A stretch of 64,000 nt of DNA from Lytechinus variegatus. Its lineage: Eukaryota; Echinodermata; Echinoidea; Temnopleuroida; Toxopneustidae. Each line of letters starts with the position of its first letter. Position 1 is the stretch's first letter. The translations under genes were made by a program, and so were the position numbers. This document shows positions 26,101 to 34,867 of this stretch, piece after piece. The notes beneath the pieces are model-generated. The model saw only the letters and a list, made by a program, of their open reading frames with translations, was not told the origin of the DNA and searched no databases. The stretch is from the NCBI RefSeq assembly GCF_018143015.1, contig NC_054741.1, positions 66,657,754 to 66,721,753 of the forward strand, written 5' to 3'.

Positions 26101-29100
26101 CATAACCTCCTCATTATTTATCTGATTTTTTGTCTCACCTGCGAAGCAGAGTGAGACTATAGGCGCCGCTTTTCCGACGGCGGCGGCGACGGCGGCGGCG
26201 GCGGCGGCGTCAACATCAAATCTTAACCTGAGGTTAAGTTTTTGAAATGACATCATAACTTAGAAAGTATATGGACCTAGTTCATGAAACTTGGCCATAA
26301 GGTTAATCAAGTATTACTAAACATCCTATTAAAGTTTCATGTCACATGACCAAGGTCAAAGGTCATTTAGGGTCAATGAACTTAGACCATGTTGGAGGAA
26401 TCAACATTAAAATCTTAACCTGAGGTTAAGTTTTTGAAATGTCATCATAACTTAGAAAATATATGGACCTAGTTCATGAAACTTGGACATAAGGTTAATC
26501 AAGTATCACTGAACATCCTGCATGAGTTTCACGTCACATGACCAAGGTCAAAGGTCATTTAGGGTCAATGAACTTTGGCCGAATTGGGGATATCTGTTGA
26601 ATTCCCATCATAACTTTGAAAGTTTATGGATCTGATTCATGAAACTTGAACATAATAGTAATCAAGCATCACTGAATATTTTGTGCAAGTTTCAGGTCTC
26701 ATGATTAAGGTCAAAGGTCATTTAGGGTCAATGAACTTTGGCCAAATCGGGGGTATCTGTTGAATTACCATCATAACTTTGAAAGTTTATTAGTCTAGTT
26801 CATTAAACTTGGACATATGAGTAATCAAATATCACTGAACATCCTGTGCGCGTTTCAGGTCACATGACCAAGGTCAAAGGTCAATGAACTTTGGCCGAAG
26901 TGGGTGTATCAGTTGAATTACCATCAAAACTTTGAAAGTTTATGGATCTGATTCATGAAACTTGTACATAAGAGTAATCAAGTATCACTGAACATCCTGT
27001 GCGAGTTTCAGGTCACATGATCAAGGTCAAAGGTCATGTAAGGTCAATGAACTTTGGCCATGTTGGGGTTTTTTGTTGAATAACCATCATATCTCTGTAA
27101 GTTTATTGGTCTAGTTCATAAAAAGTGGACATAAGAGTAACCATGTATCACTGAACATCTTGTGCGAGTTAGAGTAGTATTCAAAGTCAGCACTGCTGCT
27201 ATATTGAACCGCGTGATGCAGGTGAGACGGCCAGAGGCATTCCACTTGTCTTAAACTTTCATCGATCTGTTTCTTTGATTTTTCTGTTTTAACACAAGCT
27301 ATCTTGTTCTAAACGGTTTCATTCTCCTTTAATATTTATGGCCTCCTTTAAACAGTAACCGGCATTATGAAAATCGAATCTTCTCATACAGCCATGTTCT
27401 TGCGTTTTCTTCAGGTTTTCTCAGGAAATTACGACGGTTATAGTCAAGTAGAACACAACTTCCTCACACCCATCGTATGTAGATACTTTCGTATCCATCT
27501 GCTAAAGAGCTGGGGTTATATGAGCCTCAGGTTAGAACTCACTGGGTACGGTCCCATCAATGAATTATTAGGTGAGCACAATATCAGTGATCATGATCAG
27601 GCGCGTACGCAAGGGGGGGGGGGTTTCGGGGGTTCAACCCCCCCCCCTTTCGTTTCCTTTTTTTTTTTTTTTTTTTTTTTTTTGCTTGTCTCCCCAGAGG
27701 TCGGTCTGGTCAAGGAGTTATCGGGCAAGAGCCTGATAACTCCTTGGTCTGGTTACGGACAGTTCCCCTACCCAATAATGTATATGACAGCAATAATGAA
27801 CAGAATCTCATGTTTCCGACGAAAAACACAGAAAAAATTTCCACTCGCTTCGCTCGCTCCATTTTATTATATCTTTTATTTCCGCATGTCGCCGACATGA
27901 TCACGGTATCGCCATTAACAAGGCCATACATGATTATCATGATGTATACTTATGAATACAAGTGAACCAAGACAAAGACATACGTTTTCTTACAAAATAT
28001 GTTTTACCAATATGAAAACAAAAATGACGGAAAACGCTAAAATGTCGGTTAGCTCGCTCCGCTCGCTCGTAATAGTTTATGAAATTCCATAAGTATCTAG
28101 TCTCCTGTTCAAGGCCGTATTATGAGTGTTATGAATAGAAGGACATGTAGCATCGACTAATACTTGATTTACTAACAAACTATTGACAAGAAATGTATGT
28201 TTTGACGGGAAAACGCGAAAATTTCGGCTCGCTCACTCCGCTCGCTCGTAATCATTTATGAAATTTCTTAAGTTTCTAGTCTCTTGATCAAGGCCATATC
28301 ATGAGACTTACGAGCAGAAGGACATGTATCATCAACTAATATGTAATCATTACCAACAAGCTATTGAGAAGAATTGTATGTTTTGACGGAAAAACGCAAA
28401 CATTTCGGCTCGCTTGCTCCGCTCGCTCGTAATTATTCATGACATTTCTCAAGTTTCTAGTGTTCTGATCAAGGCCATATCCAGGCGCGTAGCCAGGGGG
28501 GCTGTCGCCCCCCCCCCAAAAAAAAAAAAACGTCCCAAAAAAGAAAAAAAAAGAAGGGAAAAAAGGAGAGGAGAAAAGGAAAAGGGAAGGAAGGAAAGGG
28601 AAGAAAGGTAGCTTTGTGTTTTTTCTATTTATTCTTTATTTTTTTCTCAAAAGAGAAACTCCTTCACTCTTCTTGCTTTAAATTCATATATGAATTTTGC
28701 TTCCGCGCTGCGCGCGGTTAAATGACAATATTGAAGTCCTCCATTGTTCCCCCACCTTTTCTCTAACCCTGTTTTTCCACCTCAGCTATGTGCTTCTTGC
28801 CAGTTACAGTTAAAATTGTATACATTAGGGCATGAATTGGAGTAAGGTTAGGCCGAAGTAAATGTATGAAGTTATCTTTTTTTTCAATTGATCGCGCAAC
28901 TTCTGGTCTGGTCGGCTCCGAGCGGGTAAAATCTTTATATTTTAGTTTCTGCCGTCACCTCCATAAAGTCAGCTTCTCCCGCTTTTCAGCTCATTACTAT
29001 AAACAACCATAATTTGGGGGCAAACAGGTTCCTAATTTAAAAAGTGGAAGGTATGGAATTCGTGTCGTATTAAATAAAAAAGTACAATATTTTTTTTATC

Positions 29101-32100
29101 AAATTGTATTAAACTTCATGTCATTTCCCTGTATACATTCATCTCCTGTCCTGTTTTGCGCCCTCAGTTTGAAATTTTGAATGACACTTAAGTTTCTTTA
29201 TTTTCAAAATGAAGCGCTTCAGGATAAGTCAAAAAAAATAATCATCCTTTATTATATAGATAGATAATTTCAATAAATCACAGAAGTTTCAACTTTATGC
29301 GCACTATTTTCCTTGTAATAAAGTTCAATAATCTTAGAAAATCAATTGAATTAGAGACGATTGGGTATTAGAGATATCTACATTTGATGAAACGTCCGCC
29401 CTTTGAAATTTCAGAGTTTCATTGCTCATCGCGGGGAGGAATATCTTCCTCTACCAATCTTCTCCTCTGTTTTGCGAGTTAAAAATATGCACTGATGCTA
29501 AATTGTTTGTAATCAAATCTGATCTTTCCAAAGAAAGTTTCAATATATCTTTGAGAATACCCTTTTCTCGGGACCCTTTTTATGGCAAGAAAAATTGATG
29601 AATCACTTTAGCTTCCGCGCTTCGCGCGGAGTTATTATCATTTTAATTTCCTCCGTTGTATACCTCTTTTGTGCGTTTACAATCACTTTTGAAAACAAGG
29701 TTCAAAATCGCAATATAGTCAACCGAATTGGAGGTACTAGAGACAAGAGAAACGGCTCCTTTTCATTTTAATTTATGAAACACTAAAAGCTTCGCGCTTC
29801 GCGCGGGAGGGGGAAACTCCCCCTCCCTGCACCCACCCCCTAGGGAGCGCGCTTCGCGCGCTCTGTAAGTGTTGGCACGCTTCGCGTGCATTTACCGCCC
29901 CCTCCAAAATGAAATCCTGGCTACGCGGTTGGCCATACCATGAGTGCTACGATCCGAAGGACATGTAGCATCGACTATGATACCAACAAACTATTGACAA
30001 AAAGGTTATGTTTTCAACGAAAAAAAAAGAAAAAAAAATCATCACCTCCCCCCCCCCCGCTCATCACTTTTTAGAGACTGGGCGGGAGATTTAAAAAAAA
30101 AAAATCAGCTCGAAACCCCCCCCCCCTTTCAAAAATCCTGCGTACGCGCCTGATCATGATGTCAGTGTTTCCGACCGAATTTGGAACTAAGCTAATACGA
30201 AGTTTCGGTATTCAATTAGAACAATTATCGGAAACTATAATTTAAAATAAAATTTAGCTTTATTCACACCAAATATAGAAATTAGATTATTCGATTTCTG
30301 ATAAATGTGTTTAATTCTATTTGTGCGTGAATCGTAATGAAGATCTAATACATTATAACGATTTGACTTATAAGCGGATTTCGAACCAGCCACAAAGTCA
30401 TTTTACAGAAGCAGATGTGGTGAAGCTTGAACACAATCAGAAAAAAAAAATATTATTTAACAAGTAAGGAATTTTTACAAGTTGCAAAAAAAACATTTGT
30501 TCACAATATCCACATGATCAATGGCTAAAATCACGAGGCACTGCCACTTAATTTCTGGACTGATACCCGTGACACCAATTCAGCTGACTTCACAGGTATG
30601 TCTCTGGACAATGCGTAGAAATCCACTGGAAATAATGTAGAGTGCAATGATATCCAAAATTAGATTGAACACCTAAAACTAACAGATTTTCTCCAATCTC
30701 ATTTCATATTCTAATCTTACACTGTCTTAGGAATATCTCGACTGGGGAAGTTCAAGAAGTACAATCTGTTTCTCCTCTTGCTCGGACAGAAGCTGACAGC
30801 CTATAGTTTCATGTCAGCACTCTTGTTGACGCCAACTTCAGAATATTAAAACCTTTTTTTTTTTTTTGGTGGGGGGGTATCTTGATCTATAATCTCTAGG
30901 GATGATTGGTATCAAGTACGGAAAGACTAACGGAAGAAGTAGCCTTAGATAGGCCTGTGGGGCATAAACTTGCCTTGCTATCGATCTCTCAAAGATATTT
31001 CATTTAAATCGTTGTTTCTTCTTAATCATTTTAAATTTAGCTGCTATGAACCAAGAGGAATCTGGATGTTCACATCCCCTGAGAGGAAGTAAAATGGGAG
31101 TGGAAGATGGACGAATCCCAAATTCTAGTCTTACTTCTTCATCGTATCGAATTATCGACGGATTTCCCCTTTCAGCACAAAATGGAAGATTGAACGGCGG
31201 AATAGATTCTAATAGGAACGCTGGCTGGCTAGCCGTTGATGACGGCAAAGACATATGGGTGATGGTGGGTCCGTTATATTTGTATTCGTCTGCACACAGA
31301 AAAGTCTGTGCTTCATAAAAAACATGTCTAAGCCTTATCTATCTACGCATTTGACCGCTAATTTGGAATCGGTTGATGTGTGTTTTAGATTTGAAATTAC
31401 TTATGAGGGATTTTCTCTTTTTTCGTCTTGAAAAAATGTTAAGAGACTGGCAATTGTGCACAGCAAAACAAAAATGAACAAAATATGTAACCTTTTACGA
31501 TTTGGTTTATTATGTGAACTTTGATTTGTTCTTTGTGATTTAAAACGGAGTTTAAACTAATCACTAATCACAAAAAAATGAATGGCAGTAGTTCAAATAA
31601 AATTTTATAGAAAAATTAGTGATTCATTCGACAATTGATATTAAAGGTCTATTCAAACAAAATATAGTGAATCTTTCGGTAATTAATCTAAGAGGTCTAT
31701 TTATAAACAGAATTTAATGGTAGGATGATATTTATTGAAGGAAAATGTGTAAGGTTCCATACCCCAGATACCAATTCTCTTTATTTTAACACAGTGTACG
31801 ATTACTTGTCTAGTGTTCTCAGACACTGCTGCAAGAACTTTGGGGGTAGGGGGTGGGTACTTATTACAAAATAGCTTTTCAAGTTTACTAATATTCTTTG
31901 CGTTAGGCAAGGGATATGGATTTATTTAAGTTTTTTATCCATTTGATTTTTTTTCTGCGAATGTTTTGACTCCTCAGATAGATGTTGGTCAAACCTCTCT
32001 CATCACCGGTATCATTGTACAAGGGCGACACCTGGAACATCAATGGGTAACGTCTTTGAAAGTGTCCTATTCCCTGGATGATTTTAGATGGACATTCGCT

Positions 32101-34811
32101 TTGGAACCACAATGCGAACAAGTAAGTTTGCTTGAACGCAACAATGCAATAATTAAGCATCCAATCTTTTTCGTTTGATATTTTCCTTAACCAAATGGGA
32201 TGTTTCAAAAATATTATCTAGTAATTTTTTTTTTTTGAAATTTTTATCAGGCCTGAAAATAGGACATTTTGGGAACTCTTTTGTGGCCAACGTTACAGTA
32301 TGCGTATCTTATCCTGGAAAATAACGAAAGTTCAACAGCCGACCAGAAATATTTATTTATACATTGGGATAATTTCAATTAACCCTATTGAACAGGCGCG
32401 AGAGATAAAACTATTTTGTGTAAAGTAACATAGGTCCCCGTGCACAAAAAATTTGCAATTTGCGAACTTGCGGTGTATAAAATTGTTATTGTTATTATTA
32501 TTATTAAACGTCAACGAACGTAGAGAGCAGCAACACTGCAGTGTATTACTGCCCTTTACATTCGTTGGTTCCAATCGAATGCAAATTAAAAAAAATCACA
32601 AGTAACTTGATAATCAAAAGCACTCGTTTGGAAATTGCACTTAAAATTTGGGGTTAGGTAGTAAACGCAATTCTTTCGGCAATGGTCCTCTTTTTTTTAT
32701 TTTCATTTTCTTACAATACTTTTCCCCCTCTAATTTTATTCCCATATCTTCCTGCTCCACTCTTTATTCTATTTTATCCATCCATCCATTCTCCTTTTTA
32801 TTTCTTTCCCCGCTGATAGGGAAAGGTGTGTTACAACCGATAATGTCGCACCAACGCATAATGTCGTAGTTTTTCTAACGCATAATGTCGTAGCAAAGTG
32901 TCAACGCATAATGTCACATGTCGCAACGCATAATGTCGCAGTGGTAGTTTCTTCAGGACTCGAGCTACAGATAAGATATAAAATATGCTTTCACTCAGTA
33001 TTTTGAGACACGAGAAAGAGAATAAAGTGATTTGGAAATCATTGGCCCCTTGAAAAAAAAATACAACTAGACTATATGAATGATAATAAACAAAACGACT
33101 ATTAGACCAACTGGCTATAAGACGAGATGGTAATTAGACGAAATGGTTATTGGACTATGTTAATGGTTGACTCACTAATGGTAGACGAAATGATAGCAGA
33201 CCATGCGATAATGGGGAAAAGGGCATTAGACGAAATGGCAATAAACCGATAAATATCCATACAAAGAGTTATCCTGATTTCCAAATCACTTAATTCTCTT
33301 TCTCGTGTCTCAAATACTTAGTGAAAGCATATTTTATATCTTATCTGTAGCTCATGTCCTGAAGAAACTACCGCTGCGACATTATGCGTTGCGACATGTG
33401 ACATTATGCGTTGACACTTTGCTACGACATTATGCGGTGCGACATGTGACATTATGTGTTGACTGCGACATTATGGACCGAATTCACAAAGGTGGACTCT
33501 GCAAAATCCACGGATTTTAGAATCCGTGGATTTTTGAGTCCATGGATTCTGGAAAATCCACGGATATTGCAGTTTGTGATTCACCAACAGTGGACTCAAA
33601 AATACATGGATTCAACCGTGGACTCAACTAAATCCGTGGATTCATCCGTGGATTTTGCAGAATCCACCTTTGTGAATTCGGGCCTATGCGTTGCTGCGAC
33701 ATTATGCGTTGGTGCGATATAATCGGTTGTAACAGGGTGCAGTCGCTTCAGCCCCTGGATATATCTATGCATATAATCAATTTTTTTTTTTTAAAGGATG
33801 TTTTATTATATTCTCTCAAATCAACATACATACTTTGTACAAACTATTTGAAACATAATTATAAATTATACAATAAATCCATTACAATATAATTATACAA
33901 CTTATACATCAAACTTCAAAAATACTAGAAATTAATATACTAATGCGTTTCAGCAATTACAAAATGAAATATTAACAAAATATGACATGATCAGAGAGAA
34001 AAAAAGGATAAAAGAAAAAAAGGATTGATTTTTTTTTCTTTTTTTCTCAGCCCTTGTCATTCCCCCCCCCCCCCCCACCCTCCCTTGAACACCCCATCCC
34101 CTATCCAGTGGAGAACTGGCTCTGGGCTCCAGTATATGGTCTAATATAATTTAAGTTTTCCCATTTACAGAAATGGATTGTAAGAGTCCCCCTCTTTGTT
34201 GCTAATTTCTTTTCTTCTCTTTGATCCCCCCTAATACTATTTTTTATTTCAATCAATGAAGGAGGTTTTTTTAATTCTCGGTTTTTGTAAATAAGATATT
34301 TAACTAAAATCAAGACATGATTAATTAATTGATATTTACCTTTACTTTTCTCCTGCTTCCCGAAAAGAATTTCCTGCCAACTAAATTTATCTATTTCAAA
34401 ATTTAAACTTCTTGCACATAGATCCCAAAGTGATTTTGAAAATTCACATGTATAAAATAGATGTTCATATGTTTCTTCTTCCCTTTCACAAAATGAGCAT
34501 AAATTGGTCGAAATAAGACCAAAACGGAAAAGGTGGTGGTTAGTGTATAAAATATTATGCAAGAGTTTATACTGGAACTCCCTTAATCGACTATTCAGTG
34601 TGCAATATCTTAGTCTTAAAAATATACTTTCTATTGAAAATCTTAATCGATCCCTCTTCATTACCAGGTCTTTCCTGCAAACTACGATAATGACACTCCA
34701 GTGACTATTGTCTTCAACCAGCCACTCACTGCCCGCTACGTCAGAATTCACCCACTCTCATGGTCCAATGTCTGCGGCATGAGGTATGAAGTCCTTGGTA
34801 TACGAGATTAG
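5133..34811 (+). CDS. Secreted SRCR - F5/8C - F5/8C protein, nine exons
   Basis: Exons: 5133-5181, 10417-10578, 15511-15669, 17041-17217, 23567-23901, 27415-27571, 31041-31264, 31978-32121, 34668-34811. Coding length 1551 nt, 516 residues. Every junction has AG/GT borders and matching phases (1,1,1,1,0,1,0,0), and the frame stays open to a TAG at 34809. Order: signal peptide (1-20), a Cys-bearing N-terminal segment (21-71), an SRCR domain (about 77-182) and two discoidin/F5/8 type C domains (about 186-340 and 356-513). There is no transmembrane segment, so the product should be secreted. SRCR and F5/8C domains are extracellular recognition modules that bind glycans, lipids or proteins; a role in immune recognition or adhesion is an inference. 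An extra 5' non-coding exon is possible. No canonical AATAAA lies close after the stop; the first I see is at 35256, inside a repeat. Confidence 0.86.
6656..9148. mobile_element. TIR element with cgtat-rich subterminal arrays
   Basis: Ends tgtcacaccttggcgtttta and its inverse; the inverted match continues for about 40 bp (to ...cccgacgta). Both flanks within the element carry many cgtat/acgta motifs (to about 6950 and from about 8700). It interrupts the LINE. I find no clear target duplication. The centre is taken up by another element (7163-8591). Confidence 0.8.
7163..8591. mobile_element. Nested TIR element of the ggatccgcc family
   Basis: Left end caggggcggatccag, right end ctggatccgccactg (15-bp TIR with one mismatch), each followed inward by long G or GC tracts. 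No transposase frame and no convincing target duplication. Confidence 0.68.
10094..10210. mobile_element. Hairpin MITE in the LINE 3' region
   Basis: acacaaagcttaacaatgat to ttaatcgctaacctttgtgc form imperfect inverted arms, with ctacgattgatt repeated inverted near the centre. Confidence 0.55.
10290..10335 (+). mobile_element. Lone end of a ggatccgcc-family element
   Basis: caggcgcggatccagggggg matches the outer end of the elements at 7163 and 48944, but no matching right end is found before exon 2. Confidence 0.4.
10417..10578 (+). CDS. Exon 2: N-terminal extracellular segment
   Basis: Acceptor ccacag, donor gtaaga, phase 1 to phase 1, 53 full codons with no stop. It has three cysteines (QICPE, VKCPP, FYCA). 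I do not recognise a named domain; it may be a short disulfide-linked cap before the SRCR domain. Confidence 0.8.
10740..10876. mobile_element. Hairpin MITE
   Basis: aaagtgagatttccgtcttt and its imperfect inverse (gagcgaccaaaatctcactc) bracket about 130 bp in intron 2. Confidence 0.5.
12797..12980. repeat. AAT/ATT microsatellite
   Basis: Imperfect (aat)n with gat interruptions, inside the foldback element. Confidence 0.8.
13320..14180 (+). repeat. Degenerate tandem units with aatgcgagcgcg motif
   Basis: Repeating blocks share a gcgagcgcg(c)agc...gagctga core followed by an attttcagacatcaaaacgg-like stretch. Similar units occur at 56240-56480. A pyrimidine-rich tract (14190-14340) follows. 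Confidence 0.5.
15511..15669 (+). CDS. Exon 3: first half of SRCR domain
   Basis: Codes the SRCR start RLVGGNETEGRLVV and the Cys segment FVCKYLGYEG, matching the family's 'RLVGG..EGRVEV' and 'VCRQLGY.GA' blocks. The block that normally reads WGTVCDD has no cysteine. Acceptor cttacaaaag, donor gtaaat, both ends phase 1. The acceptor was chosen because it is the only nearby AG keeping phase 1. Confidence 0.82.
15670..17040. other. Intron 3 of the SRCR gene
   Basis: AT-rich; only a short G-run near 16138. Nothing else recognised. Confidence 0.4.
17041..17217 (+). CDS. Exon 4: second half of SRCR domain
   Basis: Acceptor ctcttaacag, donor gtgagt. It continues the SRCR fold (AYATVGGDLFEI, then LRCPANMDNVTRCWYK and IAIVCC). 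The ending IVCC matches the last SRCR strand. Phase 1 at both ends makes exons 3+4 a symmetric 1-1 module, typical of shuffled extracellular domains. Confidence 0.82.
17760..18905 (+). mobile_element. LINE fragment, RTE-like APE endonuclease region
   Basis: Degenerate frames read ELAHEAQYLGIDVICLQS, then EEDVAQFFDELSSAIKSLPG, GGDIKAQLGP and, in another frame, THKWPNGQLAQIDSIHVRRK followed by EGIGSDHH-like sequence: the endonuclease of RTE-type LINEs. Several stops and frame changes. The end of this copy is closely matched by an opposite-strand copy at 21030-21150. Confidence 0.68.
18953..19515. mobile_element. MITE with CCGGGG ends (element 18961-19507)
   Basis: Begins ccgggggggggg-cactc and ends gagtgccccccc-ttccgggg, flanked by a perfect 8-bp direct repeat tctttttc (18953-18960, 19508-19515). 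Inside are repeats of the form ggtccttggaacgg. Open frames inside are chance products of GC-rich repeat. Confidence 0.82.
20474..20547. repeat. Near-perfect hairpin
   Basis: Arms of about 36 nt (gtgtcacattttatcatagt and its inverse) with a 2-nt loop and two mismatches near the base; probably a small foldback MITE in the LINE copy. Confidence 0.7.
21185..21385. mobile_element. MITE with about 26-bp TIRs
   Basis: ctgggcaacacactgtccac on the left and gtggacagtatgttgcccaa on the right are inverted copies with one mismatch. Confidence 0.7.
21968..22655. mobile_element. MITE with ggtcacacc ends
   Basis: taaaggcctggtcacaccgg is answered by cgggcggtgtgacctggtct. A short internal duplication (cagcattc-t-ggagcggtg) lies near the left end. 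The ends recall those of the 6656-9148 element (tcacacc). Confidence 0.68.
22803..22888. repeat. Perfect 37-bp-arm hairpin
   Basis: taatgaccgatatggatttt... and ...aaaatccatatcggtcatta pair along the arm with a 9-nt loop (caactgtta). Confidence 0.8.
22905..23517. mobile_element. Long-TIR MITE, family 'aaaggacaagtccacc', copy 1
   Basis: tttaaaggtcaagtccacc at the left and ggtggacttgtcctttaa at the right; the inverted match runs for over 150 bp each side (aatcggatgtaaaataagaa and inverse). It ends 50 bp before exon 5. Relatives at 35570-36159 and 55190-55737. Confidence 0.8.
23567..23901 (+). CDS. Exon 5: F5/8C domain 1, N-terminal part
   Basis: Acceptor ctatacaacag, donor gtaaac, phase 1 in and 0 out. 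It carries the discoidin hallmarks PLGLESGKIHDDAITVSS, then ARLN..SAWRP, DPWLQVAFD, ITTIITQGR and KVSYSMDGTSWTFY. It lies 50 bp after the end of a MITE (22905-23517). Confidence 0.9.
23902..24952. other. Start of intron 5
   Basis: AT-rich; a block from about 24238 (aaggacgtcccacagtt) looks repetitive, but its far end is not found. Confidence 0.35.
24953..25622. mobile_element. MITE with CCCCGA/CCCCGG ends (element 24961-25614)
   Basis: TIRs contain attgacKagtggataccatg and inverse. Flanked by ggcctaac (24953-24960, 25615-25622). A second copy in opposite orientation is at 50994-51520. Internal blocks repeat acaagtattggaaa-like units. Confidence 0.8.
25622..27331. mobile_element. MITE with ttaaaggggaatgaaac ends, split by a repeat
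   Basis: ttaaaggggaatgaaac at the left and gtttcattctcctttaa at the right; the arms are partly inverted copies (gatttttctgttt and inverse). The element is interrupted at about 26130-27235 by the nuclear-receptor-motif repeat. Confidence 0.72.
26131..27235. mobile_element. Repeat element with direct-repeat (DR1/DR4) array, copy 1
   Basis: Ends gtctcacctgc and gcaggtgagac plus ggccagaggcattccacttg. The interior is about six degenerate units of 145-165 bp. Five units hold aggtcaaaggtca, a direct repeat of AGGTCA with 1-bp spacing, three of them followed by tttagggtca, which adds a 4-bp-spaced repeat. A trinucleotide tract (cgg)n lies at 26179-26209. Copy 2 is at 52552-53816, inverted. Confidence 0.78.
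27415..27571 (+). CDS. Exon 6: F5/8C domain 1, C-terminal part
   Basis: Acceptor tttcttcag, donor gtgagc, phase 0 in and 1 out. Residues VFSGNYDGYSQVEHNF, TPIVCRYFRIHLL and LRLELTGYG match the end of the discoidin fold. The usual final Cys (LEVLGC) is Tyr here. A 2.5-kb TIR element begins 26 bp after the donor. Confidence 0.88.
28040..28480 (+). repeat. About 178-bp tandem units inside the TIR element
   Basis: Units share tgttttgacgg-aaaacgc, then ctcgctcNctccgctcgctcgtaat and gatcaaggccatatcatgag. Three successive starts near 28052, 28230 and 28409. The last is cut by the nested element and resumes at 29931. Confidence 0.75.
28473..29937. mobile_element. Nested TIR element (28480-29930) with ggccata duplication
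   Basis: ccaggcgcgtagccagg and cctggctacgcgg are inverted. ggccata flanks both sides (28473-28479, 29931-29937); the intact sequence ggccatatcatgag in the preceding tandem unit (about 28292) shows the empty site. The interior has repeated cgcgcttcgcgcgg hairpins. Confidence 0.8.
30161..31040. other. Rest of intron 6
   Basis: AT-rich, with a T-run and G-run at 30858-30880; nothing recognised. Confidence 0.4.
31041..31264 (+). CDS. Exon 7: F5/8C domain 2, first part
   Basis: Acceptor ttaaatttag, donor gtgggt, phase 1 in and 0 out. It contains CSHPLRGSKMGVEDGRIPNS, LTSSSYRI, NGRLNGG and NAGWLAVDDGKDIWVM, the first half of a second discoidin domain. Domain 1 has no intron at the corresponding end point. 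Confidence 0.86.
31978..32121 (+). CDS. Exon 8: F5/8C domain 2, middle part
   Basis: Acceptor gactcctcag, donor gtaagt, phase 0 both sides. Residues IDVGQTSLITGIIVQGR and LKVSYSLDDFRWTF are the central discoidin strands. Confidence 0.88.
32122..32825. other. Part of intron 8
   Basis: AT-rich, a short (att)n at 32487-32505; no gene or element end recognised. Confidence 0.4.
32826..33736. mobile_element. Long-arm inverted element with cgcataatgtcg motifs
   Basis: gttacaaccgataatgtcgc at the left, inverse at the right. Arms of about 250 bp contain several cgcataatgtcg units and a shared tail (gatttggaaatca and inverse). The centre (33090-33243) carries units of the 11758-15105 foldback family, ending ggcaataaacc exactly like that element's terminus. 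The right arm holds a nested MITE. Confidence 0.72.
33472..33688. mobile_element. Nested MITE (33476-33684), tatg duplication
   Basis: gaccgaattcacaaaggtgg and ccacctttgtgaattcgggc are inverted. tatg lies on both sides, splitting an otherwise intact cgacattatgcgttg motif. Internal repeats of aatccacgga/atccgtgga. Confidence 0.75.
33781..34650 (-). mobile_element. 5'-truncated LINE 3' end (RT zinc-finger region)
   Basis: Read on the minus strand: LREFQYKLLHNILYTN, then LCSFCEREEETYEHLFYTC (C-x2-C-x8-H-x4-C finger), LILVKYLIYKNRELKKP and a final HFCKWENLNY, as in the C-terminus of L1/Tx1-type LINEs. A T-run at 33781-33792 is the poly-A tail. The frame is open over about 180 codons, so it is fairly young. 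The 5' break is between about 34640 and exon 9 at 34668. Confidence 0.75.
34668..34811 (+). CDS. Exon 9: F5/8C domain 2, end and stop
   Basis: Acceptor cttcattaccag, phase 0. Residues VFPANYDNDTPVTIVFNQP, ARYVRIHPLSW and MRYEVLGIRD finish the domain and reach TAG. The intron just before this exon ends in antisense LINE sequence (33781 to about 34650). Confidence 0.86.
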   Translation, partial: VFPANYDNDTPVTIVFNQPLTARYVRIHPLSWSNVCGMRYEVLGIRD

Positions 34812-34867
34812 GAAAATTTCAATAGCTGAAACGTTTATGATAAAGGGTCACTTTTCAAGTCTTAACA

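Larger units (their letters stand above)
27590..30160. mobile_element. TIR element with G-tract ends (element 27598-30152)
   Basis: caggcgcgtacgcaaggggg and cctgcgtacgcgcctg are inverted; atcatgat flanks both sides (27590-27597, 30153-30160). It begins 26 bp after the donor of exon 6. The interior contains 178-bp tandem units and a nested element (28480-29930). No transposase. Confidence 0.82.

Noticed and set aside
34660-34751. N-terminal part of the long minus-strand frame over 34101-34751
   Set aside because: The first 30 or so codons are antisense to exon 9 of the SRCR gene; only the part below about 34650 is LINE protein.
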